A DNA stretch of 64,000 nt from Tipula vernalis (Eukaryota; Arthropoda; Insecta; Diptera; Tipulidae). Below are positions 1-10,800 of this stretch, piece after piece. A program made the translations under genes and the position numbers. The notes beneath the pieces are model-generated. The model had not been told where the DNA came from and did not search any database. It worked only from the letters and a program-made list of their open reading frames with translations. The stretch lies in the NCBI GenBank assembly GCA_958295665.1, contig OY282560.1, positions 311,221,236-311,285,235 on the forward strand, in the 5' to 3' direction. Position 1 is the first letter of the stretch, and every line of letters starts with the position of its first letter.

Positions 1-1
1 A

Positions 2-2665
2 AGCCCCCCAGATAATGCTAGATTAATAAAAACTATAGCTCTTTTTCCGTCGTTTGAAAAAGATGGCCTAGGTAGGACGACCAAACACTGCCATGAGATA
101 GAAGTTAACCCAGGATATAAACCTATTAAACAACGCTATTATCCCATCTCACCAGCGGTACAAAAAGATCTCTACGATGAAATTGACAGGATGCTGAAGT
201 TAGATGTCATCGAAGTCAGTAAAAGTCCATGGAGCTCTCCGGTTACGCTGGTAAAAAAACCTAATGGAAAAAGTCGATTGTGCCTTGATGCCAGGAAATT
301 AAATTCTGTTACGGAAAAAGATGCTTACCCCCTCCCAAACATCGACGGACTGCTAGGACGGTTGACGGAGACAAATTACATTACGGGACTAGACCTAAAA
401 GACGCGTTCTGGCAGGTACCGCTTGCGGAATCTGCCAGAGACAAGACAGCATTCACTGTACCAGGGCGGCCACTCTATCAGTTTAAAGTAATGCCGTTTG
501 GGCTGTGTAATGCAGCCCAATCCATGTGTCGCTTGATGCACAAGGTAATACCACATGAATTACATGAATACATCTTTGTTTATTTAGACGACTTGTTGAT
601 CATCAGCGGCACATTGGAACGGCATTTTGAACTGTTAGAGTTGGTTGCAGACCTTTTACGGACGGCGGGACTTACTATAAACATCGAAAAAAGTAGGTTT
701 ATGATGAAAGAGATCAAATATCTCGGCTATCTGGTCGGAGAAAATGGTCTAAAAACTGATCCTCAAAAAATCGATGCGATACTTGACTTACCGGTACCAA
801 CAAACGTTAGACAGACAAGACGACTCCTTGGGATGGCGGGCTGGTATCGTCGGTTCATTAACAACTATTCGGCAGTGACAGCTCCAATAAGTGATTGTCT
901 CAAAAAGGGTCGATTTCAGTGGACTTCTGAAGCACAGGTAGCATTCGAACATCTTAAAAAATGTTTGACTTCAGCTCCAGTCTTGATCAATCCTTCGTAT
1001 GATGAGCCCTTTTTAATTAGATGCGACGCGAGTACAGAGGGAGTGGGAGCGGTTCTGTTCCAAAAGGATGAAGAGGACAATGAAAAACCGATAGCTTACA
1101 TGTCGCAGAAGCTAAACAAAGCCCAGAAAAATTATACCATCACTGAGTTGGAGTGTCTGGCAGCCATACTCGCCATTAAGAAATTTCGACCATACATAGA
1201 GGGGTATGAATTTACACTTATCACAGACCATGCAAGTCTGAAGTGGCTTATGAGCCAACGGGACTTAAGTGGCAGGTTGGCCAGGTGGAGCCTAAAGCTA
1301 CAGGGATATAGGTTTACTATTCAGCATCAGAGGGGAAAGGATAATGTGGTTCCAGATACGTTATCTCGAGTGTATTGCGATTCTATTGAAGAGCTCAATA
1401 GCAGTGTTTCAAAAGTTTTAATGGGATGGAATGAAAATACCACAGAGATTCAGGATGACGAATACACAAAATTAAAAGAAAACATCATTGCCAATCCTAA
1501 TACTTTCCCAGCTTTCAGGATACATCAAAGTAAAATATTTATCCGTCTAGAACCGAAAATGATGGATAATTTGTCAGATTTATCTGTGTGGAAGATGTGG
1601 ATTCCGGTTGGTATGCGACAACATCTAATTTCAGAACATCACGACGACCCGATGTCGGCTCATGGAGGGATAGCAAAAACGTTGGAAAGGTTAAGGAGGT
1701 TTTATTTCTGGCCTGCTATGGTAAAACAGGTGAGAGAATATATATCAAAATGTGAAACTTGCAAGACAACAAAACCCCAAAACCATATAACGCGTCCGCC
1801 AATGGGAAAACTGTTTGAGATTGAGAGACCTTGGCAAAGGGTTTACATCGATCTATTAGGCCCATATCCCAGATCAAGTCAAGGGAAAACTATGATCCTA
1901 ATAGTGGTAGACCACTTGACCAAATTCGTACTATTAAAAGCTCTCAGTAAAGGAACTGCGCTACAGATTACTGATTATCTGAAAAATGAAGTTTTCTGTG
2001 TATTTGGGGTACCTCATACTATCCATTCGGATAACGGTAGTCAATTTAAGAGTGATGAATACAAGAGATTGTTGACCGAATTTAGCGTTGTCGACTCAAA
2101 GACAGCATATTATTCTCCGCAGTCTAATGCATCTGAGCGGGTGAACCGTTCGATTCTGTGTGCCATACGATCTTATATTGCAGAAAAACATACATCGTGG
2201 GATAAACATCTGCATGAGATTGCTTCTGCTTTAAGGAATGGTGTTCACGAGACCTTACGAAATTCGCCTCACTTTTTGTTATTCGGGTACCACAAAATAA
2301 ATCACGGTTACGATTACAAGATTCTACAACAACTAGGTGATATATCTGAAGGCGAAATATTGTTACCTTTACCCACGAGACTTAAACTCATTCACGACAA
2401 AGCAAAAATTAAAATTGCTCAGGCATATGATAAAAGCTCCAAAAGGTATAATCTCAGAAGTAGGCCCGTTGAGTTTAAAATTAAACAAAATGTATTTGTT
2501 CGTACTCATCCACAGAGCGATGCTACAAAACGATATTGTGCAAAGTTTGCTCCCCAATTTATCAAAGGAGTTGTCAGTAAGAGGATTGGTAATGTGATGT
2601 ATGAGGTAAGAGATCCGTCGAATAAGGTACTCGGTGTATTTCATGCAAAAGACATTAGGCTATGA
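2..2665 (+). CDS. pol: Ty3/gypsy (CsRn1-like) pol polyprotein, 3' part: RT, RNase H, integrase
   Basis: The frame is open from base 2, so the true start (gag, protease) lies left of the window; the first in-frame ATG at 191 falls inside the RT and is not the start. Domains in order: RT with SPWSSPVTLVKK, MPFGLCNAAQS and the catalytic YLDD box near 580-590; RNase H (RCDAS, TITELE, DHASLKWL); an HHCC zinc finger (HH...CETCK near 1640-1765); the DDE integrase core (YIDLLG, HSDNGSQF, ASERVNR); and a chromodomain-less C-terminus ending at TGA or TAG-type stop 2663-2665. The ASERVNR segment, followed by a long helix and an FGYH-type box, resembles the CsRn1 clade more than gypsy/mdg1 (family recall, not computed). 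No stop or frameshift interrupts about 888 codons, so the insertion looks young. Role: copying the element's RNA to cDNA and inserting it into chromosomes. Confidence 0.93.
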   Translation, partial: SPPDNARLIKTIALFPSFEKDGLGRTTKHCHEIEVNPGYKPIKQRYYPISPAVQKDLYDEIDRMLKLDVIEVSKSPWSSPVTLVKKPNGKSRLCLDARKLNSVTEKDAYPLPNIDGLLGRLTETNYITGLDLKDAFWQVPLAESARDKTAFTVPGRPLYQFKVMPFGLCNAAQSMCRLMHKVIPHELHEYIFVYLDDLLIISGTLERHFELLELVADLLRTAGLTINIEKSRFMMKEIKYLGYLVGENGLKTDPQKIDAILDLPVPTNVRQTRRLLGMAGWYRRFINNYSAVTAPISDCLKKGRFQWTSEAQVAFEHLKKCLTSAPVLINPSYDEPFLIRCDASTEGVGAVLFQKDEEDNEKPIAYMSQKLNKAQKNYTITELECLAAILAIKKFRPYIEGYEFTLITDHASLKWLMSQRDLSGRLARWSLKLQGYRFTIQHQRGKDNVVPDTLSRVYCDSIEELNSSVSKVLMGWNENTTEIQDDEYTKLKENIIANPNTFPAFRIHQSKIFIRLEPKMMDNLSDLSVWKMWIPVGMRQHLISEHHDDPMSAHGGIAKTLERLRRFYFWPAMVKQVREYISKCETCKTTKPQNHITRPPMGKLFEIERPWQRVYIDLLGPYPRSSQGKTMILIVVDHLTKFVLLKALSKGTALQITDYLKNEVFCVFGVPHTIHSDNGSQFKSDEYKRLLTEFSVVDSKTAYYSPQSNASERVNRSILCAIRSYIAEKHTSWDKHLHEIASALRNGVHETLRNSPHFLLFGYHKINHGYDYKILQQLGDISEGEILLPLPTRLKLIHDKAKIKIAQAYDKSSKRYNLRSRPVEFKIKQNVFVRTHPQSDATKRYCAKFAPQFIKGVVSKRIGNVMYEVRDPSNKVLGVFHAKDIRL

Positions 2666-4000
2666 TGAACAGTCCTGTGTATTTCCAGCTTCATCTTCAC
2701 AGCAGTTTCTGTGCAGAACGAACCTGCCCTGTTACAGGTGTTGAATATTAGGAAATCTCAACATTTTGTCATCCGCACAAACAATTACAATATATTGCAC
2801 AACCCAATATTTTGGTCAATGTACTCTGTTATGCCAAAAATTTGTGCAAGTGACCTAGATAATTTAGTGTAGAGTGTATTTTATAACTTGTTGTTTTTTA
2901 TTTTGGATTAGTCATAGCTTTGCTACCATCATTTGGATTCCCTTTACAAAATAAAGTTGGTATAGGTATATAGTACTTATGTAATAATCTTTTATGACCC
3001 GATCGTATGATACTAGAGATGTATATAAGCCTCTTTGTGTTAGCATCAATTTGGTTTAAAAAAAAAAAAAAAGAAAAACGATTTAAATTTCATTTTGAGT
3101 GAGGCCGTCGGCAACGAATGCCATATCTAATATCGCCCTGTGAAAGATAATAAAAATAATTTTGTTTTTTTTATGCTTACTGAATGGTAGGTTTGTGCTC
3201 GTAGTGGGCTTTATAGTGATTTGTCGTAAGGTTAACTTAACGTTCCTGATCATTTTTGTAGAGAACTAGGACTTCCAAATAATTGCTGAGTAGTTAGTAG
3301 TTACTAGTTACTACAATCAAAAAAAAAAACAGTTATATAGTTTTGGCCGGTGAGTTCAGCTAGTAAAAAAATTAGTGTTAAATCCTTAAATAAATATTTT
3401 ATTTAACAGTTGGGCCTCACATAATAGTAGTGGAGGATAAATTATACATTAATAGCTGTATAAATAAGACCCATCTTATAACACAACAGACAGATTCAGT
3501 TTTGATGTCAACTGTTTGCCATTTTTGTGGCACAAAGTTACCGCTTGCGTGAATAGGCAATCAGCCGTTATCACGGTTCATTGCTATATCTTATATGGCG
3601 TAATGCAACTACGCAACTATAGTTTTTGACTTATGGTATAAATAAGACATCTTATTATCACAAGTATAAGTACCATAGAGTAGTGAAATTAGTGCAATAA
3701 ATTAGTGCATTAGTTCAATAAATAAAAAAATAAGAAAAAAAAAAGGAATTAAAAATACAAGAAATAAAAACTGTTCTAAGAAAGGTGGTGGTTAATTAGT
3801 AATTTGTTTTAAATCTTTTCTTTCATTATTAAATGCTAGTGAAAATGTTAATAGTTTCGTTCACTTAAAAAAAAAAAAAAAAAAAATAATAAGAAATAAA
3901 GATTAGTAATAATAGTAATAAATTGTGTGGTGAATTGGATAAGTGAAATTATCAAAGAAAACTATCTCAAGGGCATAGCGTTTAACCAACTTTTTTTTCA
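2666..4000 (+). other. 3' non-coding region of the gypsy element, probably containing its 3' LTR (limits not resolved)
   Basis: No ORF of note follows pol. Two promoter-like stretches are visible: TATATAAG at about 3020 with a TCAATTTG initiator-like site some 30 bases on, and two near-repeated TATAAATAAGAC boxes at about 3460 and 3640. A retroviral-type LTR promoter is expected here, but the 5' LTR is outside the window, so no LTR pair can be aligned and the borders stay unknown. Poly-A runs occur at about 3058 and 3868. Confidence 0.4.
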
Positions 4001-7000
4001 GTCACGCATATGGAAACCGAGAGTACTCTGCGGCAGATTATATGGGTGAGTGTATAATATTCTAGGTTTTTTTTGTATTGCCCAACAAGTTATTTGATGA
4101 TTTTTTCTTTAATCCAGTTCAATACGTAATTAACGGTATTATAATTTAAGTATCTTAGTATTTAAATATTTATTTGTTTACTTTTGCGATTAATAAATAG
4201 AGATAAATTATGGAATAGTGTGATATTTTAATTGATTGATGGTGGTGTGATAGGTTGTGAAGTTCCGTTCGTTTTCAGTTTTGTTTGTATACATATACCA
4301 TATCTATCAACATGAAGTTTGTTGTGCCTCATTCGAATATGATGACAAAACAACCCTCCCTTACCCACTGAGGACTATCCTGTTTTAATCATGTTGGTCA
4401 GTCATAGGGGCACGTAACAAGGATAGATATAACCGCTAATTGAATGCCGTGAGCTAAGCGAAGTTGTTGTGAAGGTTCTATCAATTTTCCCAGTTTAGTT
4501 ATAACAGATGGTGATATAGAAAATACGCTAATTTAACAAAATTCTATGATGGTTTAACTTATTTTGTAAAAGGTCGCAAAATTTTTCTGAGGCCATGGAT
4601 CCGAATATTCGGACCAAGCCAATGATTCCAAAATTCAATATTAGAATGGATATTAACGTTTAAGTAATGCCTATTTCTAATGGATGTCCATTCGCCTAAC
4701 GTATCATTATCAAATTATTTCTTATTTCTGCGCTATAGCTTAGAATCATTTCCCGTTATGTACAAGCATCTCTTAAGATGGTATAAGGTATCTGTAAAAC
4801 ACGTTGTTTCTTTTTCTTCCTGCACGGCTTCTGGGAAAGTATAATTAAATACTTCAACATAATCTTCGTGCAAATCGAAGGAAAAATCCTGTTGAACACC
4901 GCCAAGAGTTGCCGATGATTCCATGAATTATATCTTTAGCTATCGTTATTATTATCAACATAATGAAGGGTTCTTAATTGGATTTCATTGCGAACACATA
5001 TACCTAAATTTATTTCCCCTGTATGTATATTTATTCCCCAATTGACAGAATGCACTTTTGGAAAGGGGGAATAAAAAGTTAGAAAAATGTATCTGGAAAA
5101 TAACTGCTGTAAATACAAAATATTCCCCATTCCCCGGGAATTACCAGAATAAGGCCACTGGAAGTATGGTATATAGCTGTGGGGAACGGCTAGCAACTCG
5201 AACTAGGACATTCTTCAACGGCTCTAGTTAAGATTTCTAAGAATAATAGTTAATGCACCATAATTCGTATCAAACGATATAATTCACAGAGATCTACAGG
5301 TCTCAACAATACGGGAAGAAATTAGGGATTCCAGTGCAATATTGACAATTCATCCAAACGATCTGGTGAGCAAGCTTCTCACAACCACAACGAAGGAAGC
5401 TATACCAACAGACATTACTTTTTAAAATCTTTAATGAATCTAATCAATAATAGTTAAATTTATGTCTTATATCAATTTATACTAAATACAATTTACTGAA
5501 TGCCTTGTAATGCGAGACAGATTGAAAAATAAGGGGAAAAATTAAAATAAACCCATAAACAAAATATGTGCATGCTTCCTTCTAAGGATTTCAGAACCAA
5601 ATAGGACTAAATAGGACTTAAATGTAGGACAGACCGAAAGGTAAATTTTGGCACTGAATTTACTATAACCGCATTAAGGAAACCGTTGTAATACTTTATT
5701 CAACTGAATGTAGTTCAGTTAAAGAAAGTTTACTTAAAGGTAGGTCAAGAGATAAGTCCAGATTCAAACCTTGCCACTGCAAGTAGGTTATTGGTAAAAC
5801 TTTTTGACACAAATGATTATTATAATGGTCTAGCGGAAATTTAAAATTACTCTCATTTTATGTTTTTAAGCAATTTGCGACCTCATTTACAATATGTTAA
5901 TTATGGTTTCGCATTCTTCGACTAGCAAAGAATGCCGTGCTGTATAATCTAAGCTTAATAAGCTGCGACCAATAAAAGCCTTAAATATTATTATAAACAT
6001 TTTTTAAACATATTAATTTTGATGAATTTAAATATAAAAGATCAAGAGAATCGCAACACGTTACTTACAATACTACGGTATTTCTTTTACTAAACCTTTT
6101 CTCTATTTTACAATCTAGTTATTCCATTGAATTATTCTTGGAAATGAAAGAGACCAAGAAAGAACTGAGCTGCAGACAAATAATTCGTTATAAATAAAAA
6201 CGTAAATGTGTAAAACCCATTTACATTAATTCGAAGAACTAAAACAATAAAAAACCGTCAATAATAGATTTAATAATGCCTTCGTCATTGGAATAATCAA
6301 TTGTCCTGGTATTCGAATTGATTATGAAAATTTTACTGAAAACGTAAGTCGGATAAAAAGAAGCTTAATTTATCGTAACACAATATTTATGTTATATCTG
6401 CTTTGTTAAGTATTTAGCTGTAAAATCAAGATTTGGGGACTACCATATATTCGCTTTTGTTCACCGTACTTCTTTAATTTATTTTTTCATACTGAACCTT
6501 ATTTTCTTTATTTGAAAAACCCAAACTGGCCTTCTTTCACATTATGTAGTATTTTTGGACTTTAATGTTTATGATGGAGTTCAGCTCAAAAGCCATATTT
6601 GTTTAAGAAGGTATTCTCACACTGATAAAGTTTGTTATTTCTGCCATTAGTTCTATCATTCACTGTGTGAGTATTGCTTCCAAAATCTTATTTTGAAGAG
6701 TTTTGTACAGTCAAAAACCTTTCAAGACTCAACGGTACAATAAGATGAAACTTGTAATTTTCTTCTACTCCCATCCTTTGAAATCAAAAGTGGTGTCAAA
6801 GTCGTATTTCCATGAGTCACTTTGAATGATCATCGCGGTTAAACATGTTGCAACTTGTTTCACTGTTCATCTTCGGTAATCATTCTTGAAGACTGATACT
6901 TTTATACCGGTCATTTTGGATGATCCATGCGTGATAATCATCTAAGGTCATTCCAGTAAATACGACTTTAGTGATCCGATTCCGATTTATGTCGAAAAGT

Positions 7001-7719
7001 GTTCGATCCCAAAAATTCCGATTTTACCAACGCCTTAAACCTAATTTTATTAAATAAAACATTCGTATTTACAATAATTTTATTGGGACACATCTCTTTA
7101 ATATTTAAGTAATACAATACAATAGCTATTTGTTGTCATTTTGTACTTATAAAATATTTAAAAAAAAAAATCAACGTATTCAATAAACCGTAGTTCACAT
7201 TCAATTTTTTCAAATAAATGTATTCAACAAAACTTCCACTGCACTGCAAAACTTAAATTCCAAATTCACCACAAATCGTATCGGGCAACCCAAATTTTGC
7301 CCGTAGCTGTCATAAAAATGTGGTGAAATTTCATTTTTTTTAGTTTTTATTTTGTATTAAAAAATGTCTGTCAAGTTCAACGCACTGTTTCGCGACGTAA
7401 GCTTTTTATTAAATAAAAAATGAATCAAATAAAATGTTTAAATCGATTTATTATTTATTAACGTATCAAATATAAGTTTAAATAGTTCTAGTTTATTGTT
7501 TCAAATATATTTTTTGTGTATAGTGCCGTTTTTTTGTATGTTAAAATTAGTATTGTCCTACTAATAGTGTCGTCGTATTATTATTTTTGTTTTGTGTTTG
7601 AAAAAGTGGTACAAAAAAAAAAAATAAATAAAAACAAAACCCAAGTTCTAAAGTGTTTCGACGTTGTGTGCTACTCTACTCAATATATATAGTGTTCGAT
7701 CTGAAGCAAAACATACAAA
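4001..7719. other. Unassigned intergenic sequence and RALGAPA1 upstream region
   Basis: AT-rich sequence without a recognisable gene. Two minus-strand open frames (4733-4924, 4936-5196) have no family signature and are treated as chance. The last few hundred bases should hold the RALGAPA1 promoter and 5' leader, because exon 1 starts at 7720. A TATATATA stretch lies at about 7684, but no convincing TATA plus initiator pair could be chosen. Confidence 0.35.
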
Positions 7720-7825
7720 ATGTTTACAAAAAAATCTCATACTGACATAAAAAAATCAACACTTAAAATCCAGGATAGTAAAAAGGATTCGGCAACCCGG
7801 CTACGACATTTAAAAACTATTTTAG
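7720..7825 (+). CDS. RALGAPA1: RALGAPA1 coding exon 1 (residues 1-35 plus one base)
   Basis: Begins [20 protein letters not shown], matching the conserved N-terminus of RalGAP alpha (MFxKKxHxDxKKST pattern). The context aaaATG at 7720 suits an insect start. The exon ends with a single G before the donor GTAAAC at 7826; that G joins AA of exon 2 to make Glu36. Reading on into the intron gives a false 60-codon frame. Confidence 0.9.
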
Positions 7826-10800
7826 GTAAACATTTGCATAAGATTTATAAATTATATAATTTTTTTGTGTATTGTTTTTATATACACAGCGATATAATAT
7901 AATCAAAATATTAATTAGGTGGGTGGATATCGATGGAAAAAAGCAAAAAAACTACAGTAGTAATGGCAGCCTTACATTTGCATGAGTGTGTTTTCTATCT
8001 GCTATGTACAATTTAGTTGTGATGAACAATGATTGCATTGTCTTTTGGTTTTTGGATGATGATGATCATCATTTTGGAATTATTATTTTTTGGTTTACAC
8101 ATATCCACCTGTTTATTTTGAGATAATTAATTATGAATGGAATGCGATAATAACATTTAGTACCTATCCGTGTCAACAATTTTATAGTTTGCAATACATT
8201 TGAACTATATTGGTCTTTGTTTATAATATCCGATTTTGTCTGTATGTCGTATTTGACGTAGGAGAACCAATGAATTATGCCCATTTTACATGAAATGTGT
8301 GTAAAATAACTGTGTTTCCCTAATATGTTAAGTTAAAAAATGTTACGTCGTCAATGTTTTTATGATAAACAAACATACGTTGTTACATAAATAAATATAA
8401 AACATACTTTTTAGATTTCTTATCACTCCCAATATCAGATTGTTAATTAATTTTTTGATTAATGTTGTTTAGTAGCGAAGTATATTACAGTGCGGAGCCC
8501 TTGATTTGAACATGTTCCACACAGGTAATTAATGTTCGTTTATTCTCTAAATAAAATATGTCAAGACTAGAGGTTGAATTCGGTTAATGGCTGGCGTTCT
8601 TTCTGGGCGTCCGCTTGTAAGGTTGAGGAGAACTTCCTGAATAACGGAAAACCATATGCTCTTCCTTTGAAAGATGGAAACAGCATATCTACAACCGCGA
8701 AAATGTCGACTTTCTCGCCATAAAATTTGCCGCGAATTTTAACCTCGCTGCCTATTTTCTGACTTCCTATAATTTCGCAGGCTAGGTCAACTGGTTCGGA
8801 CTGTGTTTTCCCCATTGTTCTTAAACATTGCTGCAATTAACAGTGATTGTAAATACGTGGCACGTGTGCCAGGCTTGGTAGGTTTACAAATTTGTCCGGC
8901 ATATCAAAAAATTATTGAGTTTTCAAAAATCGACATTTTTGCGGTTATTCTTACAAAAAATGGAAAATACGTTTTTAGAGTTTTGATAAGGACGTGGCTA
9001 TCCGGACAGATAGTACGTGTAAGAGTACGTGGAGTACGTGTAAGAGTACGTGGAGTACGTGTAAGAGTACGTGGAGTACGTGTAAGAGTACGTCGAGTAC
9101 GTGTAAGAGTACGTTGAGTACGTCTAAGGGTACGTCGAGTACATATATTTAAGAGTACGTCGAGTATGTCTAAGAGTACGGATAGTATCTCGTAAAAGTA
9201 GATATAGCTGATAGCTGAATAGTTTTTATCCAAAGTCGGGGGGCGGGGGGGGGGGGGGGGAGGGGGATGAGGGTGTGTTTAGGTTGGCATGAAGCAATGC
9301 AATGTGCAGGTGGTTTAAACGAAAACGGGTCTATAGCCGTACGTCCTCAATTTGGCTACTACATAAGGCAGGTCGTAAAAAGCGAACTGCAAAAGTGTTG
9401 GGAGTGCCTTGAGCCCCAGAAAAGATTGCAGAGATAGAAACAAAAAAAAAAAAAAATTCGGAAAATTGCAAAATTTTCCCGGAAAAATTACTTGCACTGT
9501 CGAAGAATTGTTAAAATATTGGGTGTATGAATATGACTCCGCCCGTTTTGTTAAAATAAAACACATTTGCTTGTTTAGAAAATGAAACTGTATGCTCCAT
9601 TTGCAGCTACAACTTTCCCCCATTTTTCAGGCAGTTTACGGATTCCCTCTCTGAAAAAATCTTGGTCTTTGGAGGCGATCCAATCATTAAGCCAATTTTC
9701 GATCTCTGCGTGAGAACTGAACCGCTGTTCAGAAAGAGACGACTGCATCGACCGGAATAAGTAGTAATCTGAAGGAGCTATGCCTGATGAATACGGCGGG
9801 TGGGGTAGAACTTCCCAGTCCTGTCCTTGTAAATAATTTTTCACAACGTTTGCAACATGTGGTTTTGCTTTGTCATAATTTGTTGTGTCTATTCACCCAT
9901 TCTGGTCGTTTTTCCTCTATAGCTCGCTTCAAACGTATTAGTTGTCCTCGGTACACATCGCCATTGATAGTTTCACCTGATTCCAGTAGTTCATAATATA
10001 CCACACCTTTCTGATCCCACCAGCTACAGAGCATAACCTTATTGCAATGGATATCTCGCTTTGGTTGCGATGGACCAGCTTCACCACGCTTCACCCAAGA
10101 TTTTTGGCGTTTGGGATTCTCATAATAAATCCATTTTTCATCTCCAGTAACTATCCGATGCAGAAAACCTTTTCTTTGTTGTCTTTGAATCAGTATTTCA
10201 CACATGGTTTTTCGACGTTCGAGGTCTGTTTTTTTTAATTCATGTGAAACCCAGTTGCTAGCTTTTTGAACGATTCCGATTGTTTGTGCACGTTTTGCAA
10301 TAGTTGATCGATCAACATTTAATGCTACAGCCAATTCTGATTGTGTTTGAGAAGAATCTTCAGCCAATAACGTTTCCAATTCAGCATCTTCAAATTTTTT
10401 GGGTGGTTTTCCATGCTCTTTATCTTCAATGCCAAAATCATCATTTTTAAATCGTCGAAACCATTCTTTGCACGTTGTATTCGATGGAGCATGCTCACCG
10501 TAAATTTCCACAAGCAAACGATAAGTTTCCGCTGCACTTTTCTTTGCAATAAAATAATGTAATAAAACTTCCCGCAAATGATGTTTATTTGGAATAAAAT
10601 TCGACATTTTAAAAGAGTTCAAAATACTATTTGTTTACATTTCAACCAAATGTCGTATACTGCGTTTGATAGCTGACATCAAGTACTATGGTTGCGCATT
10701 TATAGTTTACGTAAGCAGTAAAAATAACGACACCAATTGAGAAAGGGCGGAGTCATATTCACACACCCAATACAATCCTAATATCCACATTTTGGGGTCG

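Noticed and set aside
191..193. ATG at 191 as the start of the gypsy ORF
   Set aside because: The frame is open with RT homology back to base 2.
4733..5196. Two minus-strand ORFs upstream of RALGAPA1
   Set aside because: No motif, no splice or promoter support; likely chance in AT-rich DNA.
7826..7902. Extension of exon 1 reading to a 60-codon protein
   Set aside because: Homology stops exactly at the GTAAAC donor; the rest is intron translation.
8803..9233. Arg/Val- and Thr/Leu-rich frames across 9.0-9.2 kb
   Set aside because: Product of the 21-bp satellite; no start context or domain.
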